A stretch of DNA of 64,000 nt from Diplolepis rosae (lineage: Eukaryota > Arthropoda > Insecta > Hymenoptera > Diplolepididae), in assembly GCA_030998225.1 (NCBI GenBank), contig JAPYXD010000710.1, forward strand, positions 33,061,501 through 33,125,500, written 5' to 3'. Positions 1-12,155 of the stretch are shown piece after piece. The number at the start of each line of letters is the position of its first letter. Within the stretch, counting starts at the first letter, position 1. The notes under the pieces were generated by a model that saw only the letters and a list, made by a program, of their open reading frames with translations, did not search any database and was not told where the DNA came from. The position numbers and the translations under genes are program-made.

Positions 1-1542
1 TTGATTCGATATCATTCATTCTTGCCGAAGTGCCAAAAATTGATTAGTGAGATCTTGGTGAAATTATTTGACTTCAATAGACTGTCGCTAAAAGCGATTT
101 TCACGTGTTCTACGTGGTTAAATGTGCATACAGTAGGACCTCATGCGACTTGACAATTCGAAGGGAGTGTTAAGTCCCGAAAGTGGTTTAAAAAAATTTT
201 ACAATTCGCCAGCTATCAAACACAAAAAAGGAAGAGATGCGCAGACTAATCGCTTAACATTTAGACTGTTAGTGGGGCAAGCAAAATAAAAGATTGTTGA
301 GTCTCGTAGGATTCAGTCTTATGAGGTCCTACTGTGTTGTAATTTTTATATTCTACTCTAGTATATGTCAAAACCTGCAAAGAATATCGTCCAATTAGGA
401 ATTATTGAGCATCTTATGATGTTACTGCGTTGTTACTTGAATTAAGTCCATTAATCTGTTTTGTTTCACTTTGAATGGATTAAAAACGACCAAATACTCG
501 AGGTAGTTCAGATTGAACAGTTTCGTGTGTAAATAGTGCGTAATGTCGACAAATGTATATGAGGATATAATATATTGTTTTTTTTTTAATGTACTTAAAG
601 ACAGGAGTGTGCTATTTTTTCTCAAGAAAAGAAAACACATTTTTAAACATCACTGTCCAAGTTGATATCAGGCATATATTATATGGATGTCACGTATTTT
701 TGTAAGACAAAAAGAAAATAAGGTGAATTCTGACGAATATTCGGTATAATTGTATAATAAATATACGATTACTTGTGAATTATTGTAACACAAATTATAT
801 CTTCACTCAGCGTTATAGCTCGTTGTACATTTGTTAGAAATTGTCATATTTTGAATAATATTACAATTGTATATATTCTTATATTGCAATCATGTTCTTG
901 AAGTCGGCCTCTAGAACGGCCGTGTTAAGAACAGATAATTATACGAAAGAGAGGATTTCTTTTATAGGATTTATTCTCAGTCTTGAAAAGTCATTCCAAG
1001 CCTGATATACTTATGTATAACAGATAATGCGATGTACGAAATTACTAAAATGCGTTATCCTTTTAGCAATTGTAAAAGTGTGTGAAATCTACCTAGTTAT
1101 CCATCCACGAATTCATTACCTTATCTAGGTAGAAGTTGTATATTAATTTTTAGTATGATGTAAAAAATATTTTGTTCTCTTGTGTCCTGTATGCAACTAT
1201 TGATCAGATGTACAAATAATTCCTCAATAAGAAGTAAATCTTTATGTTCTGAAGAGAGTATTTTATTTCTGAAGCCTAAGTACTTATAATTAAATATATT
1301 CTACTCATAATTTGAATTCAAACTGAATTACAAATGGAAAAGGAAACCAATTATATAATTTTTAACTATTATATTTTTCTTAACACTATGAAAAAAAGTA
1401 TTTGAGCAAATTTTTTCAATATTTTATTAAATTATGTTGTAAATAAAAAGTTACATTAAGTTTTTTTTTATTGATTAGTTTTGAATTATTATTTATTTTT
1501 ATTCTTAAAACAACAGTATATTTAAAATTCATTTTATTTCAA
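1..1542. other. Non-coding AT-rich flank, with one small MITE
   Basis: No reading frame here looks like a gene. The stretch contains the 131-334 inverted-repeat element listed separately and otherwise AT-rich sequence. The part just below 1543 is probably the 3' untranslated region of the minus-strand gene that ends there. Confidence 0.5.
131..334. mobile_element. Small inverted-repeat element (MITE)
   Basis: The ends are inverted copies of ACAGTAGGACCTCAT (130-144 and 321-335). The interior is non-coding. The left end is preceded by TA but the right end is followed by TG, so a Tc1/mariner-like TA target duplication is possible but imperfect. Family not identified. Confidence 0.6.
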
Positions 1543-3088
1543 TTACTTTGGCGAAAAACCTCCTTTTTTGGAATACTTGCTGCATTTTCTTTTAAACTTC
1601 TTTTTTCCGTAATTCTCGTTTTCCTCCTCAATTTCTTTTAGAGTTTTATTACCTTTAGTTTGAGTTTCAGGTGAGCTTGCAGATTTTCGAGCCTTGCTAC
1701 GTATTAATAATTTAATGTTTTTTCTCTGACCCTTACTTTTTGATCTTTTCTTTTTTCCGTTTTTGTTTGAAGAATTCATTCCTGCGATTATAGCGGCAGT
1801 ATCGGCAGATACTGTCATTTTAGATTGTTGGGGTGTAACTTTAACTCTGATAAAGGAATCGTAGAGAATATCTCCACAGGATTCACCGGTACAAAATTCT
1901 TCTCCACATTCACCACAAATTTTCACACTACTCTCAATAATACCAGCTCTGTTTTTATTGCGCCTAATCGGACTAGAATAACAACGGCTTTCCTTTGCCG
2001 AAGTCTTAGCTGCTAATTTTCCCATTTCTACCTACAAGAAAATAATAAATAATTAATATAAAAATTTGATTTAAAACTTTGAAGATACCATATCATTTTG
2101 TATTATTCAAATCGATTAAATCAGCAGATACTTAGAAATAAAAATTAAGTTACAAATTAAATAATTAAAACTTAAAGTTTAACTACAGTAATGCATATTT
2201 CTGAAAAAGTATGACAAGTTTAGCAATTAAATATAATTTTTATTTCTTTCTCATTACCTTAAATTATCTACAATATTTAAAAATTATCACGCATTATAAT
2301 TTTTTTATTCTAATACCATATTAAGTTTAGAGTTATAATATCATTTTTCAGTCAAGATTTCAAACTGTAGTTATGTTTTAATTAAAATAAAAGCGTATTT
2401 ACTAATCTAGAGAACATTTCTTCGTCCTGACGAAGTTTAGGTCTAACTGAAGTGAGCATTCTCCAATCGATGGCTACTTGTTGCAATTCTTGCAAATTCA
2501 AAGATCTCATATCTGGGGGGATAGGATCGCCATAGCCCCACTCTCTTAAAATGAATTTTAATTCCCGTTTTGTTGCTCGCCAGAAAAAATCCTTATCTCG
2601 TACTCGAACATCCTCTCTCTTTACCTGATAAATAAAAACTTTCGCAAATTAAAAGCATTGTCTTTCGTGAAAAAGATGCATTTTTAAAAGTATTTTTTTT
2701 TTTTAAAGAAAAAGTTATATTGGGTATATTATATGGAATATAAGCAAAGTAAAATCTTTATTTGACCGAGACGAGTGAAAGTTTGACGTTATGGTCAGAC
2801 ATACGAGATTTTTCAGTAGGAAAAGTAGTTTTTGGTAATCCGTTATACATTTCTATTTTCTTTGTTTCCATTTTATCTTTTACAATTCTATGATTGAAAA
2901 TTGAAGCATAAAAATTCATCTACTTCAAAACAATGATCTACCTTTTCCGGTTTGATTTTAAATTCAGGACACCTTTCCATAAGTCGGCGGAATTCCTCCT
3001 GAGAATTGCATGTAGCTTTACTCAAGTCAGGTATCAGATTCGCATCTTTCTTGTCATCCTTCAGCAAATCATCCAGCTGGAAAGCCAT
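1543..3088 (-). CDS. Uncharacterised 285-residue protein with Cys cluster and Lys-rich tail
   Basis: Three exons join in frame: 3088-2942 (147 nt), 2624-2403 (222 nt) and 2031-1543 (489 nt). Every junction is phase 0 with GT-AG ends, giving 285 residues. Residues 1-49 are charged. Residues 50-123 contain FFWRATKRELKFILREWGYG, which looks like a folded domain and not chance. A cluster C-x2-C-x4-C-x4-C at about residues 162-175 (CGECGEEFCTGESC), followed by an LYDSF segment, suggests a zinc site. Residues from about 205 on are very rich in Lys, Arg and Ser, like a nuclear or RNA-binding tail. The Cys spacing and the following LY motif faintly recall the ARL14EP C-terminal domain, but I do not claim homology. 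A non-coding first exon may end at a GTAATG donor near 3162, since a clean acceptor lies just before the start codon. It is encoded just downstream of the CCDC66-like gene in the same orientation. Confidence 0.7.
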
Positions 3089-3209
3089 TTTATCTACCTA
3101 CCTCTGCAATGTAGAAATTCGATTCGAAGAATTTTAACTTTTTTTGCATATTTACATTACCTAAGACTTCTTCGCTCTGAGATAACAAGTTTAACTTTAT
3201 TCAGTCTTT

Positions 3210-3407
3210 CTACGAATTCACTACGATAAATAAAATAATAAAGCAGTGCAAACTGAAAGATAAGGTTTCTATTTCCAAATTGGACTTCAATAAAGCTCGG
3301 TAATTGGCGACACGGGACATCTTTGAAGATCCCATTGTTTTTGCATTATCATGAGGCCCTGAAAAATATATTTCGAAGATAAATAATTTCAAATTGATCA
3401 ATATCAA
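3210..3407 (-). other. Short open frame between two genes, status unclear
   Basis: A minus-strand frame between the CCDC66-like stop and the next gene contains MGSSKMSRVANYRALLKSN after a plausible acceptor. It has no good downstream donor and no family I recognise. It could be an alternative last exon of the CCDC66-like gene, a 5' exon of the 1543-3088 gene, or chance. Confidence 0.2.
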
Positions 3408-3547
3408 CCCTTAACTAATTCTTTTATCAGATTACCACAAAGTTTTATTTTTTACTAATTTTTCTATAACAGTTGATAGTATTTATCTGATTCATCTATT
3501 AGAAATTAATAGTTAAGGGTTAAAAGTTGTTAATTCAATTGTTGTTT

Positions 3548-6500
3548 TCATACATTTCTCAAAGAAGAGAGGTGAGATAGAACTTCTTGTCTGCACCAAA
3601 TTTTTGAGTCGACATTGCCTTTCACAAAGTTTGGTTCATAACTGGAAGATTCATCATACTTATTTATGCTTCCGTGCTCATTTCTACGGTATTCAATATT
3701 GATTCTCCCATTCTCGTCAAAACGCAAAGGTATAATAGAGTTAAGACTATCCATCGACAAATCAGCGTCGTAACTATCCAACTTGGCCTTGCGCCTTGTA
3801 GAGTTTCGTGTCTTCTGTTTTGAATTATTATGCTTTCTTCGATCTGGCGATGGTGACCTAATAATATATTCAAATTTAAATTATTTAGTAAGACAACAAA
3901 TTAGTACCAAATATAACAAAAAAAGTACTAAATTAGCGTAAAATACAGAAAAAATGTGAAATTTTCTTAAAAAACTAAGGTATGAAAAATCAGCCGAGTT
4001 AAATAAAAGTGAGCAACTTGTAAAGTCATAAAAGCTTGACAAGCATAATAATTATATCTCGTTGAAAAATGAAAATATATGGATGTAAAACTTCTTGAAA
4101 ATTAACAATCCTATTTAAGAAAAGAAAAGCATATTTTTTTAATTAATAAATAGTTACCTTGAGCCGTCATCGCTGCTTTCCAGTTGACGCCTTCTGAGCC
4201 TTAAACGACGCTGATAATGAGGGTCCTTTTCACTCTGGGTTCTGTACCTTGTACCTGGGCTACGGAAATCTTTCATCACTTCAAGTCACCAAACCGTCCG
4301 GAAAACTTTAATTAAATAAAGGAAAAAATTTTCTAAGAGATAGATATTTTACCGATTGGCATTCCATCTTGGTCTCGTATCGAGACTCGTCCTATTTTGC
4401 GTCTTAATCCTGGGTACAATTTTCATTGTTGTTTCCTCTGCTGTACTTGTGTATGTTGACCTTAAATAATAAATCAATAAATGATAAAAAATATATAAGA
4501 AAGTAATACAAGAAATGATTTATAATTTATTATCAAATTTTGAACTGACTTTTCTACATCCCTACGATTGTTATTAGCAGCATCCTTCCTCTCCTTTAGA
4601 AAATTTTTGCTGATTCCCATTTCCTGTATACTATCTTGTAGATTACGAATGTCCTTTTCATTGTCAGTCTGGGTTCCAAATTCTCTTAAAATTGGTATCC
4701 TGTATTTACTAGGAGTAAGTAGTCGATTTTCGACAATTCTAGGAGAGACTGTTGTTTTGGAAGAAGTCGCATAACAAGGACCATTCCAACTATTAACTAA
4801 GGCAGTCAATTCCGTCATGAAACTGTTGACTTCAGTTTTCCTAGGACTTGGAGTCATAACCAGATTTACTACTTGAAGGTTGGCTTTGTTTAAAAGCTCT
4901 GAATCCTCGAGCCTCCCACTCAGAACAATAGCAACATCTTTGCTAACAGGAACTCGAATTGAATTTGGTTCTTTTGGTACTCCAAAAGATTCTCGTTCGG
5001 TACTCTTCCCTTTGACATTAAGGAAATCACTTTCTCTTTCATTATTCATCTGCTTTGTTTCTTTTTCAATTTGAACATTGATGCTCTGATTATTGTTAGT
5101 TTGTTGATGATCAGGTAAATTTTGATCTGGAAGACGTTCTTTCGAATCAGACTCATATATATTGGAATCAGCTGTTGAATTATTATTTTCGTTAATGTCT
5201 TGTTTTCGACGAAGTTTTTTTTCTTCTTTCGCTAGACGTTCTGCTGCTTCGAGAACTTCTTTCATCGCTTCTGCCTTTCTTTGCTTAGCAGCTTCTTTCT
5301 CTTTTTGCTTTCGCTGCTCATCTTCAAGCCTTAAAACAAAAAAAAAAACATTGATGTTCTTAGGACTTCAAATATTTTTATGATCTCCAAAGGTTGTAAG
5401 AAATACACTATCGCTGGAAGTTATTATTGGTGCAGTTACTTTTTTGTTTAACTTTTTATATATTATTTTAATTCTGAATATATTAAAAATAAAAATTGTT
5501 TACCGTTCTTTTTCCTTGTCTCTTTCTTTCTTTATTCTTTCCTCCTCTTCCTGTTCCTCTTTTATCCTCCTTTCTTTCTCTTCCTTTCTTAGTCTTTCTC
5601 TTTCTTCTAATTGCTGTTTAATTGCATTCTGGAGTTCAATGGCCTTCTGTCGACGGGCTTCACGTTCCTGAAGCACGTCTGCATCGATTGGCAAATTTTG
5701 ACCTCGTAGGTAAGTCTTATTAGACTCAGAACCAGTAGAACCTGTTGTTGAACTATCAGGACTGCTGGCACTATCATGATTGATGACTAAAACCTTTATA
5801 AAAAACGAAACATAGATAAGCTAATTTGAAAATAAAATTTTGTGTTTACTTTGATTTTTTTGTTTAAATTAGAATTACCTGACTGGAATGATCTAATCGG
5901 GAGAGACCACGTTCTAGCCAAGAAGGTGGTGGAGGATCTCCTTTTGAAACGTCCTGATCAACGACACTTTCCCATCGAGGTCGATTGAATTCACCAGCTC
6001 TGATACTAGAAAGTCTTCTTGAAGTAGGTAAAGAACTTTCGTCGGTTGTGTAGTAAGGGTTCTGCCAAGTCTTTTGAGTATTAATTTCTGATGGTTTACA
6101 AGACATCAAGGATCCTAGAAGCGAAATTTATTGATAATTTTAAACTTATAAGAATCAAAAAGTTTTTTAATAAAACCTAATACCAAAAAAAAAATCTGAT
6201 AAATTCAATTGAAAGTCAGTCAATTCATTGATTATCAGTATCAGTATTCAGTAGTAATTTTGCGTCAAGTTTTAGCAGATCAAATACTAGGCATCTAAGC
6301 ACGGACTGATAATTATTAGTAGAATTTCGCTAACTAAAATTTGAGTAACTAAAATCAGTTTTCTCTGAAAATTTAGTTTATTTTTACTGATTACTGTAAT
6401 GAAAATGTAGTTGGTTATTTTTGGTTTCTTTGAAAAATCACCTTGAAGTGAAGTTACAGTGGCTTCGACGGAATCGCTAGCGTAACCGGAAGTTTCTTCT

Positions 6501-9500
6501 TCTTTTTCTTCGCGTGGAGATCCGTAAGGGTGGCAAGAATCGTTTTGGTTGTCGTGGTGACCAGTCTGACGATGCTGGTGCTTTTGCGGTCTGGATTTAT
6601 AACGCAACCCGTCCACGCCAAAAGCTCTTTGTTCCTGCAAGGAACAGAAGTGGAACAACGTTGCGTGACCAAACGACACTGCTTGGATATGTATACATAT
6701 ATGTATATTTGATTCTTGCTAGGGCGCTTTTATAATGAAGCCAAATTATTCGAAACCAGCCCCCTTTATCGGAATTATCGCGCCACTTTGTGGCTGGCAT
6801 AAGAACTTTAATTTACTACAGGGTTTATACACATTAATTGAAATCAATCATTTCTTCTTTAGAAAATAAAATAATTCCCCTTTATTTTTGATATCTTAAT
6901 TGCAGAAAACCTATTTTTAGTCTTAGTTGATTAGCTATACAAATTTTTTTGTTTTGTTTTAAGTTAAGAGTAAAAAAGGAGAAACCAATGTTGATTTGAA
7001 ATGCAGTAAAAATGTTTGATAAAGGAGCTGTTGCTTTAAGGTAGTTTTCATCCACGAAAATTAGACATCAGGCAAAAATAGATAATTTTGCTTTCAAGAA
7101 TAGCAATATTACTATTGAAGAGCTATTTTGAAAGAGAAAAGATTATTTTACATGGAAAAAATTTGAAACATAGAAAAATAATTTTATTTTTGGCTCAACT
7201 TTTTTTCTTATTGCTTTTTACCAAATTTTAAAAAATTATGCGATTCTAATAAATCATGAATCATTTTTTCAGAGAAAAAATTATCCACAACTTCACCGTT
7301 TCTGATTTTTAAAAATAAATTCTTTAATGGCTGAAACCATTAAAAAAATATTTTCCAAAACGAAATTTTTATAAACAAATTGCTGAATATGATAATAATT
7401 TATTCATTTTCGAAAATTGGAAATGGTTAAGTTGTAGGGAATCTTTTTCTTGAAAAAGTGATTTGTAATTTATTAAAATCGCATAATTTTTTAAAATTTG
7501 GTAAGAAGCGATAAGAAACAAAGGTAGGGCAAAAATAAAATTTATTAATAAAATTATTTTTCTGTATTTAAAATTTTTTTCATGGAAATTAATCTTTTCT
7601 CTTACAAAATAGCCCTTCAATAATAATATTGCTATTCTTGAAAGCAAAATTATCTATTTTTGCCTGAGGTCTAATTTTCGTGTATCAACTACCTTAACGT
7701 AATTTATCTTGTAAAATAATCGATTGCTTTGTAAGACTGCCAAGAAAATGTAATTATGGTCTCTGTTAATGTTTCAAGTGACCTGCGATTCAAATCGCTC
7801 TGGCGCAAGTGAGACGTAGGTCAACGAACCATTGTGGTTAGATGGAATCGATTTGAGTAAAGTGACTTACTTTTGATTTCCCCTAAAGCAAGAATTGATA
7901 AGTTACAACAATTAGTACTATTTCCTTAAACAATGTGGGTAAATTACTCTATCCAAAAACTTGTCTTACTATTTCAATTTTTTATACTAATACATATCTG
8001 TTTATTATTACTAAATAAGATTAAATTTAACGTATGTTTCACTTTCTAAATTTTTTAATTAATGACTATTTCAATTTTCAAATTTTATAATTCACGAATT
8101 TTCTCATTTGAAAACGATCGGAAAATCAGGAAACCAATAAAATAGCAGTGATATAATTTACTATTCAAAGTAGGGAATTCAACTATTCTCTTCAGTGTAG
8201 GATATCGAAATTTTTAAAGATAAGGACAACTTTGTAATGTGCTTCTCCTAATGCGTAAAAGGAAAAGCATAAGTCAAGAACGATAATTCAAACATATGCA
8301 ATACGGCAATCAAAACCCTATTTTTCTGAGAATAATCCTCTTAAGTTTCTTTTTGCTTTAAGTCTAAATTAGTTTGTAAAAATTTACTAAAAAGCAAAAT
8401 TCACTTATCAATTCTCTGTTTGGTTTTCAATTTTGTTAACAGTTAAGATCATCAATTGAACACATTGCCGTACGGAAAAAAGTGTTGTGGTTGTGAGAAC
8501 CACAAGTCAAAATTTTACCAAAATGAAGTTGTAAATATGATGCGTTAAAAATATATAACTAGAATTAGGATTCGAAAAAAAAAATTTAATACGTAAATTA
8601 TGTATAACAAAAATCTGTACCTGAATCTGGTAATGTTGTCTATCTTTATTGTTGTATATAGGGGGCAAACTGGGACTTCTTCGCCTCACTGTCTGATGGA
8701 TTTCAGTATTATCCTGTAGATTAATGAGACTGCCTCCAGTAAAATCTAAACTGTGGAGAGTAGGAACACAAGTTCCAGAATTTTCAGATGCCAGACTTTT
8801 CAGACTTACTGTACTCCCGTAGTGATCACCGGCACGAAAGGGTTGAGATTGCGAAGATTGTTGGTGTTTTCTGTTCAGTTCGGTCAAAGAAATTCTTGTG
8901 CTGGTGAGAAGAGAAGGGGGGGGGGGGGATTATCCTTATGTAACACTTTGTTCGAAACGATCGAAAAATTTTAGAATAAAAGGCTGTCTATTTATTTATG
9001 TTTACCATAATTGGATAAGTAATCGGAAAAAAGCTAGTCAAAGTGACTTTCCTCAGTTTTTTCATTTAGAATATTTTTATCAAGTTTTTTCAATGAAAGT
9101 GTGAAAATTTTTATCTTGAATAAAATGAGCCATGTAAGGTTTCAATTGAATAAAAATTATATTAGCTTTTTTATGATCAGATTCGATAGACAATTTTTTT
9201 TTCTTATTAGCTATTTTTAGATAAAATAATTACGCTGATAAAAAAAATTTATAATTTTTATCTGATTTTAACTTTTGATAACTCATTTTATTCGACATTC
9301 AATTCTCCACACCTTCACTAAAACAACTCGATAAAAGAAAATTCTAAATGAAAAAAAATAAGGAAATAGTAGGTTCAATTAACTTTTTTCCAACTGTCCC
9401 CAATTCTTCTTTAAAATAGTATTAATACTCATTAATTATTTAATAAGAACAAAGCTATTTCAGATATTATATTCGATTCTTATTTGAAAAATGCTATTGA

Positions 9501-10485
9501 CCTTGTTAAGAGACTTTCATTTCTTTATGTTACTGATAACATCAGAGAACTCATGACTCCGAAAGATCCTAATTTTCAGTTATTCACGTTTAGTAAAAAA
9601 AATAATATCAATTATATAACGTATAAAATATGTCATTCTTAAAATTCGCATCTAGCTTTAACTCACCGAATTGCATTACGAATAGGATCAGTAAATTTGA
9701 GAGGACCCCAATTGCCACTTAGACGCACCATTTCTTCTGTTTTACGCAAATAAACAAAAAAATCATTTTATCATTTTCAAACTTGAAAACAGGTAAATAA
9801 GTTTGAAAATTAACTGATGAAACAAAAATATCTTTTCAAAGTTTAATGTCAATTTACAAATTTAAAATAAAGTCATTTAAACTTGCCTCTTTCCTTAGCC
9901 CACTGCAATTTCTTCTGCTCCACAAGTGAAGTTCTTCCAATCATTTTCTTCGAACGGACAAGTTTTTTCACCGAAAGAAACAAATTTTAAATCGTGCGAG
10001 GAGGGCAACTCAAATTTCTAAGTTACTACTACACATTACATAAGACTAGAAAATTTTTCGTATATATACATATAATACATATATACGTACGTATCAAGTG
10101 TAGCGAAAGGTGAAAGTTCTTTCTGGACTAGACAACACTTCCGGAAGTTATGTGAAGAATCGACTACCGGAAGGGCAGTAGAGTTCACGATAGGTCGTGA
10201 CAATATTCAAGACTGGGCGCTACGTCTTAAGGAAGTGAGACTGTACCTGGTTATCAATATATGTATATGTACCTGTTCACCGAAAGAGGCGCCCACTTTC
10301 GATCGAGGGTCACCATAGAAACTATCGGTGGCCAAACCATAGGATCTGATTGCTTGTTTTTCCTCGACTCTCAGGGTCGATATTATTGACTTCAGATGCG
10401 TCAAAGGATAGTGACCTTTCAGTATCATTTGACGGTCATACAAGAGGTCGATGAAACGTTTATTTATCTCTATGCCCCTTTTTAT
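3548..10485 (-). CDS. CCDC66: CCDC66-like coiled-coil protein (ciliary/centrosomal type)
   Basis: Eleven exons join with correct phase throughout: 10485-10273, 9947-9887, 9736-9667, 8900-8621, 6634-6442, 6114-5879, 5793-5504, 5329-4550, 4460-4353, 4259-4158 and 3857-3548. Counting from the first in-frame Met (10428) gives 861 residues; exon 1 is open upstream of it to an acceptor, so a further 5' exon may exist. What identifies it: a charged coiled coil at about residues 360-480 opening with LRGQ and then LQEREARRQKAIELQNAIKQ, the arrangement of the CCDC66 domain; a later FGTQTD motif; and a C-terminal RPRWNANRPGTRYRTQSEKD segment with an Arg-rich stretch. In vertebrates CCDC66 acts at centriolar satellites, cilia and microtubules; the same role here is inference from family. 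CSPP1 is the main alternative. The second intron uses a GC donor. A large foldback element sits in the 6635-8620 intron. Confidence 0.72.
7035..7698. repeat. Long foldback (inverted-repeat) element in CCDC66-like intron
   Basis: The two halves are near-perfect inverted copies of about 300 bp each. The left arm runs from about 7035 and the right arm ends near 7698, meeting around 7340-7370. No coding capacity. A diverged one-arm relative lies at about 38480-38850. It is a foldback or MITE-type element, and its transcript would form a long hairpin. Confidence 0.75.
9883..9886 (-). other. GC-AG splice donor of CCDC66-like intron 2
   Basis: On the minus strand the exon 9947-9887 ends AAAGAG and is followed by GCAAGT, the usual context of a GC-AG donor. 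The matching acceptor is at 9738-9737. Phase 1 is kept across the junction (the split codon reads Glu). No GT donor nearby preserves the frame as well. Confidence 0.7.
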
Positions 10486-11282
10486 CTGATCTTATTGTAG
10501 AAATAGAATCATTTACAATTTATCCGTAAATTTTCTTAAATAAAATTAAAAACTTAATTTGGTTATTTCATTGACACTTAACTTGTTCTCAAACAAAGGA
10601 TAATAAGATAATCGTCTAAAATTGAAAAATTCATTACTTAAAAGGAATCCTTTATTTCTCTTTTTAATCAGTAAATAACTTTCTTAACTGAGAAAACTGG
10701 AAAAACTTACATAGAGTTCTATACAGTTTCTTTTATAAAATTCCTAAGCAATTTCTCACATAAATACCTATGTGAAAAATTATGTTATTCGTAAGAACAA
10801 TAACAAATTTATGTAGTGACATTAATAAAATGTTTTCAAAATGAAAAAAAGGAAAAATAATTCACAGTAAACAAAAATATTATCTTAATTAAACAAATGG
10901 ACGCTTTCAAATTTAAAAATAGCGCAAAATTAGACGTACACCGAAGTTATGAAAGAAGTCCCCAAACAGGGGCGTTGGTGCAGTCACCTTATGTAAAAAA
11001 TGGTGAATATAGCTTAATCAATGATTCTTTGTGTTTATTTTGAATCAAATTAATATGGATTTTTTTGAATTTAAGACCATTTCTAAAATATTTGCTTAAC
11101 GACTTATGTTAATCAATTAATTTCATAGACAAAAATTAGATCAGAGAATTGGCCCTTTTTAAATATGGCGCTCAAATGTGACGAAAAATGTTCTGCTAGT
11201 TCATATCAATCTTGTTATTTTGAACAGTTTTTCTAATATTCTGAGTAAATATTACGAATTTTAAGATCGGAATCAAAAGAAA
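10486..11282. promoter_or_regulatory. Head-to-head intergenic region, CCDC66-like / CNEP1R1
   Basis: About 0.8 kb separates the first recognised CCDC66-like exon (minus) from the CNEP1R1 start codon (plus). It must hold the CNEP1R1 promoter and 5' leader and probably the 5' end of the CCDC66-like gene. A 33-nt in-frame microexon candidate (10743-10711, minus; acceptor TTAG, donor GTAAGT) could extend the CCDC66-like protein upstream but is speculative. No TATA box or other clear site was identified. Confidence 0.4.
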
Positions 11283-12155
11283 ATGTCTTTAGATCAAACA
11301 GTTTGTGAAGGTAAATACAAAAAGTCAATTCAATGCGCCTTGTTTCTTGATGTACAATGAAATTGAAAAATCGAATTTTTGAGGTTATGTCCACTTTTTA
11401 TGAGTGTTGCAAATGATTTTTCATTATTTTAACCACGATTGAACAACAATTAATTATTATTTCCCAAGTAATATAATAATAAAATTTCTTTCAGATTTAA
11501 AGGCGTTTGAGAGGCGGCTCACAGAGGTTATCTCCAGTCTACAACCTGCGACACTTCGTTGGAGAAGTAAGTGACTTATCAAAGTTCGAAAAATTAACGT
11601 AAGATTGAAATTCAATTTAAAGACAGTTAATTTCAACTATAAAATAGCCATTATTTTTAGAATCTTCAATAATATAATGATTATATCTTTGTTCTGCTTT
11701 TCAGAATGAAGTTCTTGAAAATTGCAACCTAACGTTTTACAAAGAATTATATAATAAAATTTCATTTTTGTTATTACAGTTCTCCTCGGATTTATATCTC
11801 TATGCACAGCTGTTGGTGCCTGGCATTGGTTAAGTGACCCAAATACATCAGCAGTTTCATTCACACAAAGCCTATATAATCATCCTTTTTTCGCAATTGC
11901 TAGTACCATATTGGGTAAGTTAATTCTTGAATATTTTTAAAAAAATGTAGTTTTAATAAATATGCAGCATTCAGAATATGCTCCCTGATTCTTTCAGTTA
12001 TTCTATTCATGTTGGGTGTGCATAAACGAGTTATAGCTCCAGGTATTATAACTCAAAGAGCTCGAAGTGTTCTGGGTGATTTCAACATGAGCTGCGATGA
12101 TACTGGCAAACTTATTCTGAAACCAACGCGACCACCCCATCCACACGAAACTTAA
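11283..12155 (+). CDS. CNEP1R1: Nuclear envelope phosphatase-regulatory subunit 1 (NEP1-R1/TMEM188)
   Basis: Four exons, 11283-11310, 11495-11566, 11780-11914 and 11998-12155, join in phase with GT-AG introns to give 130 residues, close to the human length of 125. The protein has the family hallmarks: [11 protein letters not shown] near the N-terminus, LQPAT, a first membrane segment at about 34-52 ending GAWHWL, NHPFF, a second membrane segment at about 70-92, GVHKRV, and the conserved [14 protein letters not shown] tail. The family protein binds the phosphatase CTDNEP1 (Dullard) at the nuclear envelope and ER and is needed for dephosphorylation of lipin, so it controls phospholipid and triglyceride synthesis and nuclear membrane amount. 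It is divergent from the CCDC66-like gene and convergent with RPRD1. No truncation or frameshift was seen. Confidence 0.97.
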
